Source: Diplonema papillatum (lineage: Eukaryota > Euglenozoa > Diplonemea > Diplonemida > Diplonemidae). Taken from it: a stretch of 64,000 bases of DNA. The translations under genes were made by a program, and so were the position numbers. Shown here piece after piece: positions 10,650 to 21,846 of the stretch. The stretch's first letter is position 1. The number at the start of each line of letters is the position of its first letter. Under the pieces are notes generated by a model, which was given only the letters and a program-made list of their open reading frames with translations, had not been told where the DNA came from and did no database searches. The stretch is taken from the NCBI GenBank assembly GCA_030068145.1, contig JAPJBO010000154.1, positions 248,001 through 312,000 on the forward strand. Direction: 5' to 3'.

Positions 10650-10872
10650 GGGGGGAATCGCAAGAACGTGCTTGGAATGGGTATGTGCTCAACACCGCAC
10701 CGGTCCCGTCTGCGCCGTGTTCGGTCCTTTAAGCCACGGACACATAAGGCGGACCATCATCAGCGCTGAACCTGAGTGTCTGCATACAGGACTGCGGTGT
10801 GATTTGTCAGGCGGCTGTTCGTAGCTCGTCACAGCCAGGACCACCCGTGCTACTAGAGCACAGGCGAACCCA
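10650..10872 (+). repeat. Dispersed repeat family B, copy 2 (longest)
   Basis: It runs from GCAAGAACGTGCTTGGAATG through CTCAACACCGCACCGGTCCC, TAAGCCACGGACACATAAGG, CCTGAGTGTCTGCATACAGG and TCGTAGCTCGTCACAGCCAG to AGAGCACAGGCGA. A run of G residues lies just before the start. Confidence 0.75.
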
Positions 10873-12350
10873 TCACGGGGAGAAGGCCCCCTACAACCGT
10901 GTCTGAGCAATCAGTTAAAAAACTCAGGGCACTCACCCTGATTGCGACTGCGACTCGCTAGCCCGGTGGTGGGGGGGGGGAAAGTTTATTGGAGTGATAG
11001 TTCCTTTGTTGAACCCTTTTCGCATGCTGGCCGCACGAGACCGCCGTCAGTGGGAAAGTCATTGGCGGGCCAGCAGAGCCCCACAACTGCACCGGCCCGG
11101 TCGACGTAACATGCCCGGGAGGCGCGGCCTGTTGTTGCTAGCTTCCATGATACGATGTAAGCTTTGGCTATGCCGCCCTTGGAGCGGAATCAGCTTGACG
11201 CACCGGCAACATGTCCCTTCTGATCGGCAGACCTTCCAAAAATCAGCCGGCTGCTTATCAGCCGGTCAGTTTTTTCAAGAATAATTTTTTACGGCTGAAC
11301 CCAGCCGCTTTTTTTGGAACAACATACCACGCTGGACATGTCAGTACAAAAAAGAAAGTTGGCAGCGTTGGAACCTGCCATGTAAGGATACAAAACAGGT
11401 CCTTCGCACACACAGCGCGAACAGTGGTCCTCACTACCTTCTGGGCAGCCTGCAAGATTGTACGTACAAAAGGGAGAAGGACTCGCATGTGAAAAGGCGG
11501 GGGGGGTCGCGTCTATGGATATGGTGTTCAGCGTTCTCACTCCCTTGTTTCGTGAGCAGCACCAACTCAAAAGTCGGGCCAGCTACCGTCCGGCTTCAGA
11601 TCTATATAGACTGAAAATATCTGGTAGGCGTCTAACGTATGGGTCTAATCTCGAAAGGGACTTGCTATTTGACATCTCTTCTTAGATGTTGGGTGTAAAG
11701 AACTGGTCGGTCCTGGTTTGTGATTTACTGGCACGAAACATCCCCTGGGAGGCATTCCTCGCTCGCTTCGATTTCCCGCTGCCATTCCATTCGAGAATCG
11801 ACAATAACCAGTGCCGCTAGACATTGGGCGAAATGCTGGGGGGGGGTGTCGCCAGCCCTGTCGGCCTTCACCCTTCACAACGCACACTGCAGCGTGGCGC
11901 ATCGCTGTTCTACAGGCCTTCTTGTATGTACTTCTTGCAATTATTCTTTATCAACTTTCCCGATGCGCATAAGTTGTAAGCCGCTGGTTCTCCAAACGTT
12001 CCCCGCTTTGTAGCCTTTTCTTTGGAGTGATAGCTGGATTGAAGCTCCGAATTTGAAGTGTCTCCGAATGACCTCCAGCAGATGGATGGTCATCCACTCG
12101 TGAAAGAGGGACGCAGGCGATGAGTACTTGGCGTCGTCCTTTCGCGATTTCGGCCATTATTCCGCGTGCACTACATACGGTAGGCCCTCCTCACACAGCT
12201 GGTGCCGGAGTGGGCCGCCGGCCTGCCTTTTCTGGTACTGCCTACTATTATGCTTCCGTTTCCTTTTTTAAGAGTTCAAATGTTTTTTTTTGCGGCGTGG
12301 CGGTTGCGTTTGCTTTATCCTTAGTTGTCTCCGCGTTGTTTTCTCTTTTT
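10873..12350. other. No gene recognised
   Basis: Contains only short frames and G-runs (10969-10980, about 11502-11508, 11841-11847). Nothing resembles a known domain or repeat elsewhere in the window. Confidence 0.35.
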
Positions 12351-12436
12351 ACTGGGGGGGGCGTTGCAAGAACGTGGTATGTGCTCCACACCGCACTGGT
12401 CCCGTCTGCGCCGTGTTCGGGCCCAGTAAAAGGCGG
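12351..12436 (+). repeat. Dispersed repeat family B, copy 3 (truncated)
   Basis: It holds GGGGGGGCGTTGCAAGAACG, then GTGCTCCACACCGCACTGGT and CGTCTGCGCCGTGTTCGG, and then diverges. Confidence 0.65.
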
Positions 12437-12711
12437 TTGAACGATGTACGTCGTCCGTGGTGTATCGTTTCGTTGATCCGGTTTGCTGTCCTTGAATGGG
12501 GGGTTCTCTTATCTTCGTACAGTGAAGCTTTAGAGTGAAAGGTTGTTGATGGCTTCTTTCCTTCTTATTGACCTGGTTCGTTCGGTGGATCGGTGTTGAA
12601 AAGATGGCCAGAGTGAAAGTTTTTCGGGGGGGGGGGGGGGGGGCAGTGCTGACACTACCCTGAGGCCCCCAACGACTTTGCAAGGGACCCCCCCCCCTCC
12701 CCCCCCCCCTT

Positions 12712-12926
12712 CTACAGTGCAGTTGCCTTGGAGGCTGGGTGGTCGAATTCTCTAAGGTGAAATGGTCAAAATTCCCTGGCAAAAGTGGGCCCACAAAAAA
12801 TTTTCAAAGTGTGGTTTTTGGGGTATTTGGGCCAAAAAAAAAAATTTTTTTTTCTGACCAGCCACCGTGGTGACCACCTTCGAGAGTGACAGGTAGCGTC
12901 CCCCCTCCTCAGTGAAAATAGCCTGT
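12712..12926 (+). repeat. Dispersed repeat family C, copy 1, bounded by C and G runs
   Basis: A core of about 215 bp runs from CTACAGTGCAGTTGCCTTGG to CAGTGAAAATAGCCTG. It is nearly identical to 63165-63380. It contains an internal A-run/T-run palindrome at about 12833-12852. It is preceded by two C runs and followed by a G run. An imperfect direct repeat, CCAACGACTTTGCAA/CCAACGACTCCGCAA, flanks it at about 12669 and about 12961, possibly an old target duplication. Confidence 0.75.
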
Positions 12927-12979
12927 ATATAGGGGGGGGGGGGGGTCAGGTCAGATTCTGCCAACGACTCCGCAATCTG

Positions 12980-14005
12980 GCCGCTTAGGGCCACCCCTGG
13001 GGGGGGGGCATGCATGGCTTCTTTCGTGTACACTTTACTTGCTTGCTTTGGCAAGTCACGTTTCGAAACAATTTGTGACCGACACCAAGATACTGTGGGA
13101 ATTGGAGCAAGGCGCATGGCAGGATGAGCACCTTCCCGAACCAACACCTGAAGATTTGGGAAGAGGCGGGGTTGCAAGTAGACAGTAACTCCGGCATTAC
13201 TAAGAGACCAAACCCAGCAGGATCAAAGAATGTCAGTCTCACTTTCCTCATTATTTTTGACGTGTCTTCACCCTGGAGGTGCAGTGTCCTAACTCCAGCT
13301 CGCGTTCTGACGGTTTCGACGCAAACCCTCTCGCATAGGTTATAAACGGTACGTCAACTACATATGGTATAGTACATGCGGGTTTGGTCTCTTGCCGTAA
13401 TGCAAACAAAAGGAGGGTTTCCTTATGGTGGGCATAATTTACACTTTTGCGTACAGATGCGGGTGACTCCACCACGCAAAGGAGAGTGGCCGAACTAAAG
13501 GCACTGCAGACAACAGCCTCAGCGGAACGTCACCGGCACAAGGAGGCAAGCGAGTGTGACATTGGAGATCCTGCACTGGAAGCGACGTATCCACAATGCC
13601 GACAGAAGGCATGGAAAAGAAGATAGCGACGGTGACGCTGCTCATGGAGGCCCGGAGTAATCATATACACCTATCCGGATATTTTGCCGCAGCCGTAAAG
13701 CCTCACACCGTTGTGATGGGCGCTGGAGGTGCAGCGGGTTAGACATCTGTCTGCCCCGAAAACCCAAACCCCCTGTGCAAATTGCACACGTATGTAAATT
13801 TTCCACCATTCTGGTCAGAATGCAAAAGAGATCCAGTATGGCAACGGTATGTAAACAATATAGTGGGGGGGGGGTTGATTCTATAGATTATAACAAGTGG
13901 AAAGAATGTGTAGTTTCGGGGAATTATTTTTACGGGTTCGTTGTCGCCAACATATTGTAGGAAGCACAGACGTTTTGAAACACTCAGAGTGCCCGTTTTC
14001 AGGCG
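12980..14005. other. No gene recognised
   Basis: Unremarkable sequence with a G run at 13864-13873 and no domain-bearing frame. Confidence 0.35.
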
Positions 14006-14009
14006 GGGC

Positions 14010-14166
14010 GGGGGATGGCAAGAACGTGCTTGGAATGGATATGTGCTCAACACCGCACGGGTCCCGCCTGCGCCGTGTTTCGGTCCTTTAAGCCGCGGAC
14101 ACATGAGCGCGGAACCTGAGTGTCTGCAGACAGGACAGCGGTGTGAGTCTGGTTTGCCAGGCGGAG
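14010..14166 (+). repeat. Dispersed repeat family B, copy 4
   Basis: It matches copy 2 from GGCAAGAACGTGCTTGGAAT to GACAGGACAGCGGTGTGA, with a deletion of the ACATAAGGCGGACCATCA part. It is preceded by a G-rich run. Confidence 0.75.
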
Positions 14167-14605
14167 TGAAAGAATGAGAGAATGAGGGATCGTCGGCGGC
14201 GCGTTGTTTAACCCAGCTGTTTAGCATTTATCGGTTTCCCTTTTTTTTCTTTCGTGCGTGTTCAGCGTTTTGATCTGTCCACCAGTCCACATTCGTCTCT
14301 TTTGCCCTGAGAAGGAAACGTGTTGCTGGTGGATTATGTGCCAGCGGCTCATGAAACTGGGACGTTAGCATCACAAGTTCGAACAATTTTGTTTGCCGCG
14401 CGGCCGGTCTGAAGCGGGCGTGTGCGTACTCTCGGTGTCCTCGCCACCGCGCTGTCATTTTCGAGCGTTTAGTGTGGCCTAGAGGTTCGGCGTTTTAGGT
14501 GTCTCCGGTTGGCCAATGAGGCTGGAGTCGGGTAGTGAAAGGGATGTAGACATCTTTGCACACTTCAACCACGGCTAACCTCTCTAATCTGACAGCCACC
14601 TAAAT

Positions 14606-14640
14606 GAAAGAGAGAGAGAGAGACGAGTTAGAGTGCAGTG
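14606..14640 (-). repeat. Trace of the 3' end of the (CT)n-tailed non-LTR element
   Basis: The plus strand reads GAGAGAGAGAGAGACGAGTT followed by AGAGTGCAG. This is identical to the junction at 57108-57136 between the (GA)n tract and the 3' UTR of the truncated retrotransposon. Only about 30 bp is shared. Confidence 0.5.
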
Positions 14641-14742
14641 AAAGATATGCGTAGTTTTGTTTTATTCTTCTACTTGTTAGTTGTCGACAACTTGTTTTGT
14701 GTTGAGGTGTCATTCAGATGTAAATCTAAAGCCGCCCACGTC

Positions 14743-14785
14743 AAATTTTGTTAAGCAGCGGCTGCCAAAACTTGCCGTGACACCT
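14743..14785. repeat. Palindromic repeat P, copy 2
   Basis: TTTGTTAAGCAGCGGCTGCC then AAAACTTGCCGTGACACC. It shares with copy 1 the upstream block GCCGCCCACGT, so the repeated unit is longer than the palindrome. Confidence 0.6.
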
Positions 14786-15291
14786 ATGATCAAAGTAAGT
14801 AGGAAAGGAGAAAGGTTGTTTAAAAAATAGAAATGGGGGTAGGTGATATTTTTTCGACCCTCGTAGCTCGCTGGGTCAGGCGCGCCAGGTAGGTGCTGGA
14901 TAAAATGAAAGAACTGAGTACCTGTGAGGGAGACTCCATAAACAAAGTAAAAGTAAATTCTGGACGAACTTACGGGAAATGTATTGTTCAAGACGCTCAG
15001 AAAGGGAGAAGGAGAGAGAGAGAGAGAAACACATAAAACAAGTCAAAGGGTGCGGGTCCCCTCCCACCTATATGTGTTCTCGCTGTCATCGCTACCGCGC
15101 TGACATTTCCGAGAGAGAGAGAGAGAGAGAAAAAAACAAACGAGGTGACGGTACCTCGGGGACCGTTTGTGATGGATATTTTGCTCAGCCGGCTGACGGC
15201 GTTCTTTTGATTTTCGGCTTCCTATTTTTTTTGACTGCTTGACTGTTTGGAACCGGTTCCGCCAGCTCTACCCCCGTCTTGGGCATGTCTT

Positions 15292-15440
15292 TTTGTATAA
15301 GCACCTGCTTTGTAGGAAATGCTTGAGGAGACTGCCAGTTGCGATAGATCAAAGGAGGTAAATGTGCTGTAGCCCACACGAAACACAGGTAAATCTGGGG
15401 TTACCTGTGTTTCGTGTGGTGGCGGGTGTAAGCGTTCAAC
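15292..15440 (-). repeat. Dispersed repeat family A, copy 3 (inverted, internally duplicated)
   Basis: Reading on the plus strand, AAGCACCTGCTTTGTAGGAA opens the copy. GGTAAATGTGCTGTAGCCCA follows, and then ACCTGTGTTTCGTGTGG appears a second time before TGTAAGCGTTCAAC. This is a small rearrangement relative to the other copies. Confidence 0.7.
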
Positions 15441-15850
15441 AACACACGCACAAGGCAGTCCCTCGAGTCTTTTTGGCGTCGTTCAGCGCATTCCGGTGAT
15501 GTGTTGATCGTGGATTCGAGAGAAGCTGCTCGCGCGCGATGCAAAAACCGGGTGAATCATGACGCCAAACAGTGAGGTTGACGGGAACCCAGCGAAGAAA
15601 TGATGTCGCTCGCTCCTTTTCGGTCCACTGCGCGTTAAACGATCATGTTCTCCTCTGCGCCAGTGCTGCGATCGTGTGTCGCTGCAGAACGGAATAAACC
15701 GACTGTCACCGTTCTTCGCGTGTTTGCCCACGTTTCGAGTCTGGCAAACCCCGACGCCTTTTCACGTATCCCACGCACGGGGGGGAGGTGGTTGATTCCT
15801 TCTGGTGGGCTTTTTCTCTACCGGCGACCGGCGGGTGTTGCTTGAATTCG

Positions 15851-15851
<1 letters not shown>

Positions 15852-15882
<31 letters not shown>
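15852..15882 (+). repeat. Poly(T) tract
   Basis: About 31 T residues immediately before the 8-bp target duplication of the small hAT element. It lies outside the element, so it belongs to the pre-insertion locus. It could be a reverse-oriented retroposon tail. Confidence 0.6.
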
Positions 15883-15883
<1 letters not shown>

Positions 15884-15894
15884 GTAACTGAGGG

Positions 15895-16691
15895 CAGGGA
15901 TTTATAAGGGGATTTCGGCCTAGAGCAATAGTCCATGTAGATGGACGGGTACCCGTCTTTTGCACCGGGGTGCCGAGCACGTGTTTGTCGACCCCCCAGA
16001 CCCCCCCCCCCAGTGGTGGTCCAGCCTGTCCAGCCACCCCAGCCAGCCCTGCAAAGTCGTTGAGGGCCCGAAAATTAGTGCCACCACTGTCCTCCACTGT
16101 GGATCACTATGCACCACCATGCGCTATCGTGTCACTGTGCACACCGCACTAGCGTGGATCACTGTGCATCACCGTGCATCACTGCGCACCGTGTATAGAT
16201 TCCGAGCCAGATGTTCCAGAGGGTGGAGGGTGCAGCAGAGAGGTGGGAGAACCAGCAGTTGTCCGGCAAAGGGCGCGTGAGGGGGAAAACACAGCAGTTG
16301 GATTACAAGGAAGAGTTGGAGAATAAGGGCATGGGGCGTCGTGCCAACTGCGTATGTTGCCCTAGCATGTCCTTCCTTTTCCCCGGCATTGTCCCGGCCC
16401 CATCCTGAGTTGGGCGTGATAGAATCTACCACTGCGGTTGGAAGTTCGGCTGTGTCTCGCCGGGTTGGGCCGCTTGCTCGCCTCCATGACCCCCCCCCCC
16501 CTATGACCCCCCTGGGACCCCCTATGGACCCCCCCATGACCCCCCTATGGACCCCCTATGGGCCCCCCCATGACCCCCTATGACTGCTGTGGTAGCCTAC
16601 CCACACCCGCCAGCCCGTGGGTTTTTTTTTTTTTTTTTTTTTTGAGGATGGACGGGTGACCCGCCCATCTAGACCGGCGTATAAATCCCTG
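15895..16691. mobile_element. Non-autonomous hAT element, 797 bp, with perfect 8-bp TSD
   Basis: The left end is CAGGGATTTATAAGGGGATT and the right end is CGTATAAATCCCTG. They form inverted termini CAGGGATTTATA. Both ends are flanked by the same 8 bases, ACTGAGGG (15887-15894 and 16692-16699). CAG/CTG termini plus an 8-bp duplication are the hallmark of hAT elements. Subterminal GATGGACGGGT-type sequence occurs inverted at both ends. The interior holds no transposase, only a CCCCCYATGA-type minisatellite (16490-16590) and a poly(T) tract (16621-16643). Confidence 0.85.
16490..16590 (+). repeat. C-rich minisatellite inside the hAT element
   Basis: Irregular repeats of CCCCCTATGGAC / CCCCCATGAC. 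They supply only low-complexity frames. Confidence 0.7.
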
Positions 16692-17096
16692 ACTGAGGGG
16701 GGAAATGCATGACGCACGACCACAAGCCGGACCAAACTTGTGAGTGTGGGACTGTCCGTTTTTCCGTCGGGACTTACCCACTAAAAACCCTAACTCAGAG
16801 ATTCGAGAGATGCAGAGGGTGCTACCCACGGTTCTCACCGTGTACGCGGCGCGATGGAGGGGCCACCCTCCACGCGGGACTTGGCCAGTCCTTGCGCTGT
16901 CTGCCGCAGGGGTGCCCTTTTTTTTTAATGACGGCAGTTTTTTTTGCCAATCGGTCGCCTCGTGGCTATGACTTGGTGGAGTTTTCCTCTTTTTTTTCCT
17001 TGTTTGACCCAACGGCTTACGAGAACGCGAATCGTTCACTTCGTTGTGTCTGTTGATGATGTGCTCTAGCAAGTTTCGAGTTTTCATTGATTTTCT

Positions 17097-18938
17097 CTAT
17101 GAGCGGAGTTGGTTGATTGATAGTCGGCATGCTGCAATCCATCGTTGAACGGCCCTGTCTTCTGTGCATTGTCTGCTGAGTCTGTTGCAGACGAAAGCTA
17201 TTGCTGCCAGCTGCTTCTTTGCGTATGCTTCGAGGAGGCCGTGGAGGGTCTTCCAGTCGTCGGTGGGTGTGCGGCCGCCCTCATTGTGTGCTGGGTCGTC
17301 TGTTAGCAACACATGCTGTGCAGTTGCATACGCGGTGCAATGTCGGACGTTGCACATCTGGCGGGTTTGTTGCTGTAGGATGGTGCGTCTGATGATCGCC
17401 TGTAGCAGGTCTGCTGCACCCGGTATTCTTCCGAGTCTTCGCATGCGCTTCGGCTCTGCCAGACTTCGCGGGACGAGTGCTTCGATGGCACGTATCACGT
17501 GGGCTTCTCGCTGCTCGCGCAAGATTCTCTTCACGAAGTCGGCGGGTGCTTCACATTGCAAACCTTCCGGGTGCAGGTAGATGTACGCCTCGTTCCAGTA
17601 GTGGAAGCAGTACTCCATTTCCATGTGGTACTCCCCCGCCGTGTAAGCTTCCCTCGTTGCTTTGTCGGCTTGGTTGAGGGTCACACAGTCAGCATGTCCC
17701 TTTGTCCACTGGATCTGCGGAATCGCTTCGTCGTGCAGGGCGCGCGAGTACAGGTCTTCCTTGTCTTCGTGGCGTTGTCGCGCCAGGGCTGTCTGCGAGT
17801 CCGTCCACCAGTGCACGCGTTCTCGCGGGATTTGCGTCATCTTCAGCGCTGTTGCGAGGCAGAGCATGGCTGCTAGTTCGGCTTGTGTGCTCGAGCTCAC
17901 TCTTCCGACTATTACCGCACCGAGTCGTCTTCCCCCGATAGCGATGCCGATCGTGCCCACTGACTCGTTCGCGTACCAGCCTCCGTCGGTTGCGACTTCG
18001 CAGTCGCTCGTCTGTGTGGGCGCGTTGGCCAGGAGCTCGCGCAGGGCGTTGAGGAACGCAGGTGCGTTTGTTGGGTTTGGTTTCCGGCGTGTGATGCCTC
18101 TTGTTGGGATTGGCCTGTCTGAGCCGCTGGCAAGGTGGGCGCGGGTTCGTTGTATGGTGGTGTAGTCTGCGATGTTCGTGATCCCGTATCCGCTTTTGCA
18201 CGTTCCGAACCCCTTGATCCCCCTTCCTCCATAGTGCTTTGGCTCTAGCTTCCAGCCCGCTGCTTGTACTTTCTGTGCGGTGGGGTCGAAGCAGACGGAC
18301 AGGCAGTGTAACGAGAGGCGTGCGACTGCGTAAGTTCGGTGCTCTGCTGCTTTTCGGATCGTCGGTTTGTACTTTGCCTGGGAGATCAGGTCCGTTGTCC
18401 GGCAGTACGCCTCGATGACCCTTTCATTCCTGCTGCAGGTTTTTGTTGCCGTTGCGTGTAAGCATGCACCGAGGAGTCTTGTCGTTTGGATCGTCTTTAT
18501 GGCACGCGTTGTTGTTGTGAGGGTCCACGGGGTCTTCGAGACGAGCTTCGTCTTCTTCTCAGCAAGCGTGAAATGTCTTTCCTCTGCCCAGCCTTCGATT
18601 GCACGTAGGTCGTTGGCGGCGTTTTCAGCGGTTGTCAGCGTTGTGATGTCGTCGACGATCGCTCTCGTGTAGTCCGCACGGGTTTCGGGAGGCTTTCGCG
18701 TGTAGAAAAGGTACAGTGCAACACTCAGCACAGAGCCCTGCGTTACGCCTCTCGTCATTCGCATTGGCGTGGTAAAACCTGGTTCGAGTGTGAGACTGTA
18801 CCACTGGTTTGTGATGACACTGCGGATTGTGTTTGCCCATTGGGCTCCCATCGTTCGCCTGACGTCCCGTTCGAGCGTGTCGTGGTCTACATTGTCGTAC
18901 GCCTTTTTTTTTTTTCCCCGACGACAACTAGTGTCAGA
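17097..18938 (-). pseudogene. Non-LTR-type retrotransposon: reverse transcriptase plus RNase H, 5'-truncated
   Basis: The minus-strand frame is open from 18938 to the stop at 17097. Reading from the N-terminus: RT motif A (KAYDNVDHDTLERD), motif B (RGVTQGSVLSVALYLFY) and motif C (AIVDDITTL, with VDD in place of the usual ADD). Then comes an RNase H domain with all four expected acidic positions: ATDGGWYANES, QAELAAM, WWTDSQTAL and NQADKATREA. A C-terminal region follows with CNVRHC and AQHVLLTDDPAH, a zinc-knuckle-like pattern. The N-terminal RT fingers and any endonuclease are missing: just upstream lie a 12-A run and a stop. RNase H after RT places it with non-LTR groups that keep this domain; the exact clade cannot be set by eye. 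A remnant of the same family lies at 23823-24407. Confidence 0.8.
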
Positions 18939-18941
18939 CTA

Positions 18942-20030
18942 GCCTACCCGAAGGCAGTTGATTTCTTTAGGCGAGGTTTCTCTACCGGCGGAAGTTGTTT
19001 GGGTTAGCCTTTTTTTTTTTTTTTCTTGAAAAAGACAAAAAAGGTGCAGACGACGAGTACCGGTTTCGTATGAGCTCAGCTGTAGGTTCCACAAAGGAAC
19101 GCAGGGCGGGGGGGAAACTTAGTTTAATGTTTAGGCAGAACACTGCCTCGCATGGGGGGGGGGTGCAAAACAAGAAAAGAAGAGCCCCTTCCTCGTCCTT
19201 TGCTTGCTTTCCTTTCAGTGGGCTCGGACCTGGTCTCGGGCGTCTTACCGTGCGTTTTATCTTTGTGTTTCCGACGATCCCGTACATGGGCGTACAGACT
19301 GATGTCTTTCGCCGACTTCTATTTCGAATGGGTGCGTTCCAGGAGTCGGAACCGCAGAAGTATGAAGAGCAAGAGGACGTTGGTTTCGTATAAAACAAGA
19401 GGAGTTTGGAAAAATAATGGAGAAGGGAAAAAAAAACAGTCACAACATTCGAATGCGACTGCTCGTCCGTGGGGGAAAAAAAAAAATGTTTGAGGCTGAA
19501 AAAGAGGGGGAAGAGCAGAGGGTTGCTAGGATAAGAATGAACAACCGGGAATGACCTCGCGACTTGAATGGACTGCAAATTGTGAGCAACCTCCTCCCCC
19601 CTGGCGAATTGTGGCATACCCCACACAAAAGCATAACGTAAGACGTGGGCCCAAGGACACCCCACCTGGTGAGATCTTTGGTGTCGTTGTAGCACACCCA
19701 ATTTTCGAGTGTGGTGCTGTAACATGCATCGCCCCAGAATTCACGACCAATGTGTACCCATAGTACCCGCAAATTCGCGTACCTTGATTGTTGCCGCGTG
19801 AGAACCCCAAGGACGCATTAAAATAGAGATAAGGGAATCAACGAAATAATGCCAGAAGACTCGTCGCCCTCTTTAACTCCACCGTGCAGGCTCAACGAGC
19901 TTTTCCTGATCGGACCACGCACGTCGAGTCAGACACTCCGACAGGCTTCGTTTTTCACCACCTCACTTTCTTGAGCACTCGTGGTAGGCCGTTTTGTAAA
20001 ATGACTGGCGCACCCATCCTACGACGCAAG
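18942..20030. other. No gene recognised; T and G runs
   Basis: Contains T runs (19009-19024) and a G run (19154-19162). The minus frame 19725-18982 is low-complexity at both ends and shows no domain. Confidence 0.35.
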
Positions 20031-20034
20031 AAGT

Positions 20035-20262
20035 GTAGTGCAAGAAACGTGCCCGGAGTGCTGTGGGTTCAACGCCGCACTGGTCCCGTCTGCGCCGTGT
20101 TTCGGTCCTAAGCCACGGACACATAAGGTGGACCATCACCAGCGCGGAACCTGAGTGTCCGCAGACAGGACTGCGGTGTGAGTCTGGTATGTCAGGCGGC
20201 TGCTCGTAGCTCGTCGCAGTCAGGACCACCCGTGCTACCAGAGCACAGGCGATGGGAGCGGG
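20035..20262 (+). repeat. Dispersed repeat family B, copy 5
   Basis: Full-length-like copy from GTGCAAGAAACGTGCCCGGA to CAGAGCACAGGCGA, close to copy 2 over its whole length. Confidence 0.75.
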
Positions 20263-20295
20263 GATAGGTTTTGTTCGTCGGGCTCCGTTGGCGGG

Positions 20296-20425
20296 GGATG
20301 GGGGGAATTGCAAGAACGTGCTCTTGGGATGGATAAGTGTTCAACACCGCGCAAGCCACGGACAATTGAGACGGACCGTCACCAGCGCGGAACCTGAGTG
20401 TCTGCAGACAGGCCGGCAGTGGACA
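20296..20425 (+). repeat. Dispersed repeat family B, copy 6
   Basis: Begins GGGGGGAATTGCAAGAACGT and includes TTCAACACCGCGCAAGCCAC and CCTGAGTGTCTGCAGACAGG. It has lost the CCCGTCTGCGCC block. It follows copy 5 in the same orientation. Confidence 0.7.
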
Positions 20426-20629
20426 CCTCACGGATGCCCTGTTTTTGCTCTGGAAAGCGACACAGCCTGGACACCCCATCTGCTTACCTACAGGCAATAT
20501 AAGCCCAAAGCCTTCTGCTCAGGCTTCGCAGATCGCCCCAGCTCGGTAATACGTTGGACCTGGGTCTTATGCTTCTGACGTCGCACTGTTTCCGTCGATG
20601 GAGCGTGGAAGGACCTCCCCCATTTAGGC

Positions 20630-20831
20630 AAGCGCAGCGCGAACAGAAATCCCGGGCAGAGCAGAAGGGTTAACGCTTGCTCGATACGCGATCTTCATTA
20701 CCGATCCTCGGTGTGAAAGCGTGGCCTAACAATCCTTTGGTCTCGCTTCATCTTCAAGGGATGCCGGAGGTGCCAGAAAAATCACCACAGGGATAACTGT
20801 ATTGTGTGTGTGACAGCCAAGCGTTCATAGC
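20630..20831 (+). rRNA. Displaced LSU rRNA piece, domain V, first copy
   Basis: Reads GAGCAGAAGGGTTAACGCTT, TGTGAAAGCGTGGCCTAACA, CACCACAGGGATAACTG and GCCAAGCGTTCATAGC. These match the peptidyl-transferase region of eukaryotic 28S rRNA in order. It is cut off at the GCGTTCATAGC motif and directly followed by a second partial copy, so it is a fragment and not a working gene. Confidence 0.8.
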
Positions 20832-21008
20832 TTGCGCGATACACGACACTCTTCAGTACCGATCCTCGGTGTGAAAGCGTGGCCTAACGATCCTTTGGTC
20901 TCGCTTCATGTTCAAGGGTGAAGCCAGGGGTGACAGAACAATCACCACAGGGATAACTGGCAAGCCGTTCATAGCAACGTTGCTTTTTGATTCTTCGATG
21001 CCAACCCT
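20832..21008 (+). rRNA. Displaced LSU rRNA piece, domain V, second overlapping copy
   Basis: Repeats CCGATCCTCGGTGTGAAAGC through ACCACAGGGATAACTGGCAA and then continues further 3', to CAACGTTGCTTTTTGATTCT and TCGATGCC. After that it diverges from the rRNA consensus. Together with the preceding copy it makes a tandem duplication with slightly different sequences. Confidence 0.8.
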
Positions 21009-21710
21009 CGAAACTTGGGGATCGGGCACCCTGTGTAGATCCCAGTGCAGTCGAGAGCACTGTGGTGGTGGCCATCCACTCCCAAAGATCGTATAAAACC
21101 CAGGGGGCAGGATTACGGGTTCTACTTTGAAACTGAAGGAAAACGTTGGAGATACTTGTTTTTCCTCTTTTGCTGACGACAGCTGGATGTGACACCCAGG
21201 CGTAAGCGACTTAACGTAAATTTAGAAGAGGGCAAACTGTAGGGGTGCGACTCGGAGACACGAAGTGACGCGCTACCTGCGCGGCCCGCAAGAACCTTTT
21301 CAAGAAGCCCGATAGAGAGCAGTAGGAGGGGGCAGGGTTGGGAGGTTGGTTGTAGAAAGTATCCCTCTTTCGTTCTGAGCTCTTGTTCTGAGGCTGAAAT
21401 ATAGTTTCATTTTCTTGTACGGGTACCTTTTGTACTAGGGAATATTGTTTGTTTTTTGGTCTTTTTTTGTTTCTGTTTTTTTTTTTTCTTTTACTTTTTT
21501 CTTTTTTACCAAAAATAGAGTATTGTTCCTACTGATCACAAAAAAGATTCTTCTGAAAAAGGGGGGGAGAATTTGTTTACTGATTAAGCGCCGCGCATGC
21601 ATGTTCGATAGCAACCGGTCTTCTTCGAAAAATACTCGAGGGGCTGCCTTGTGCGTAGTTCGAAGGAGGCTAGGGGGAGAAACAATACAACTACAAATTG
21701 GGTCTTTTTT
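21009..21710. other. No gene recognised; T-rich tract
   Basis: Anonymous sequence with a T-rich stretch at 21450-21510. The long plus frame across 21445-22422 is carried by low-complexity and repeat sequence. Confidence 0.35.
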
Positions 21711-21846
21711 TGTTGAACGCTTACGCCCGCCATTAAACCCAGATTCACCTGTGTGTCGTGTGGGCTACAGCACATTTACCTCCTTTGATCTTTTGCAGCT
21801 GGCAGCCTCCTCAAGTATTTCCTACAAAGCAGGTGCTGATACAAGA
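21711..21846 (+). repeat. Dispersed repeat family A, copy 4 (fullest)
   Basis: TTGAACGCTTACGCCCGCCA, TCGTGTGGGCTACAGCACAT, TTACCTCCTTTGATC, GGCAGCCTCCTCAAGTATTT and CCTACAAAGCAGGTGCTGAT occur in order. It serves as the reference for the family. Confidence 0.75.

Noticed and set aside
16621..16643. Poly(T) as the poly(A) tail of the minus-strand RT-RNase H element
   Set aside because: It lies inside the hAT element delimited by the ACTGAGGG duplication, so it cannot be the tail of the retrotransposon at 17.1 kb.
18982..19725. 247-codon minus frame
   Set aside because: Both ends are low-complexity (Phe/Lys runs) and the centre has no recognisable motif.
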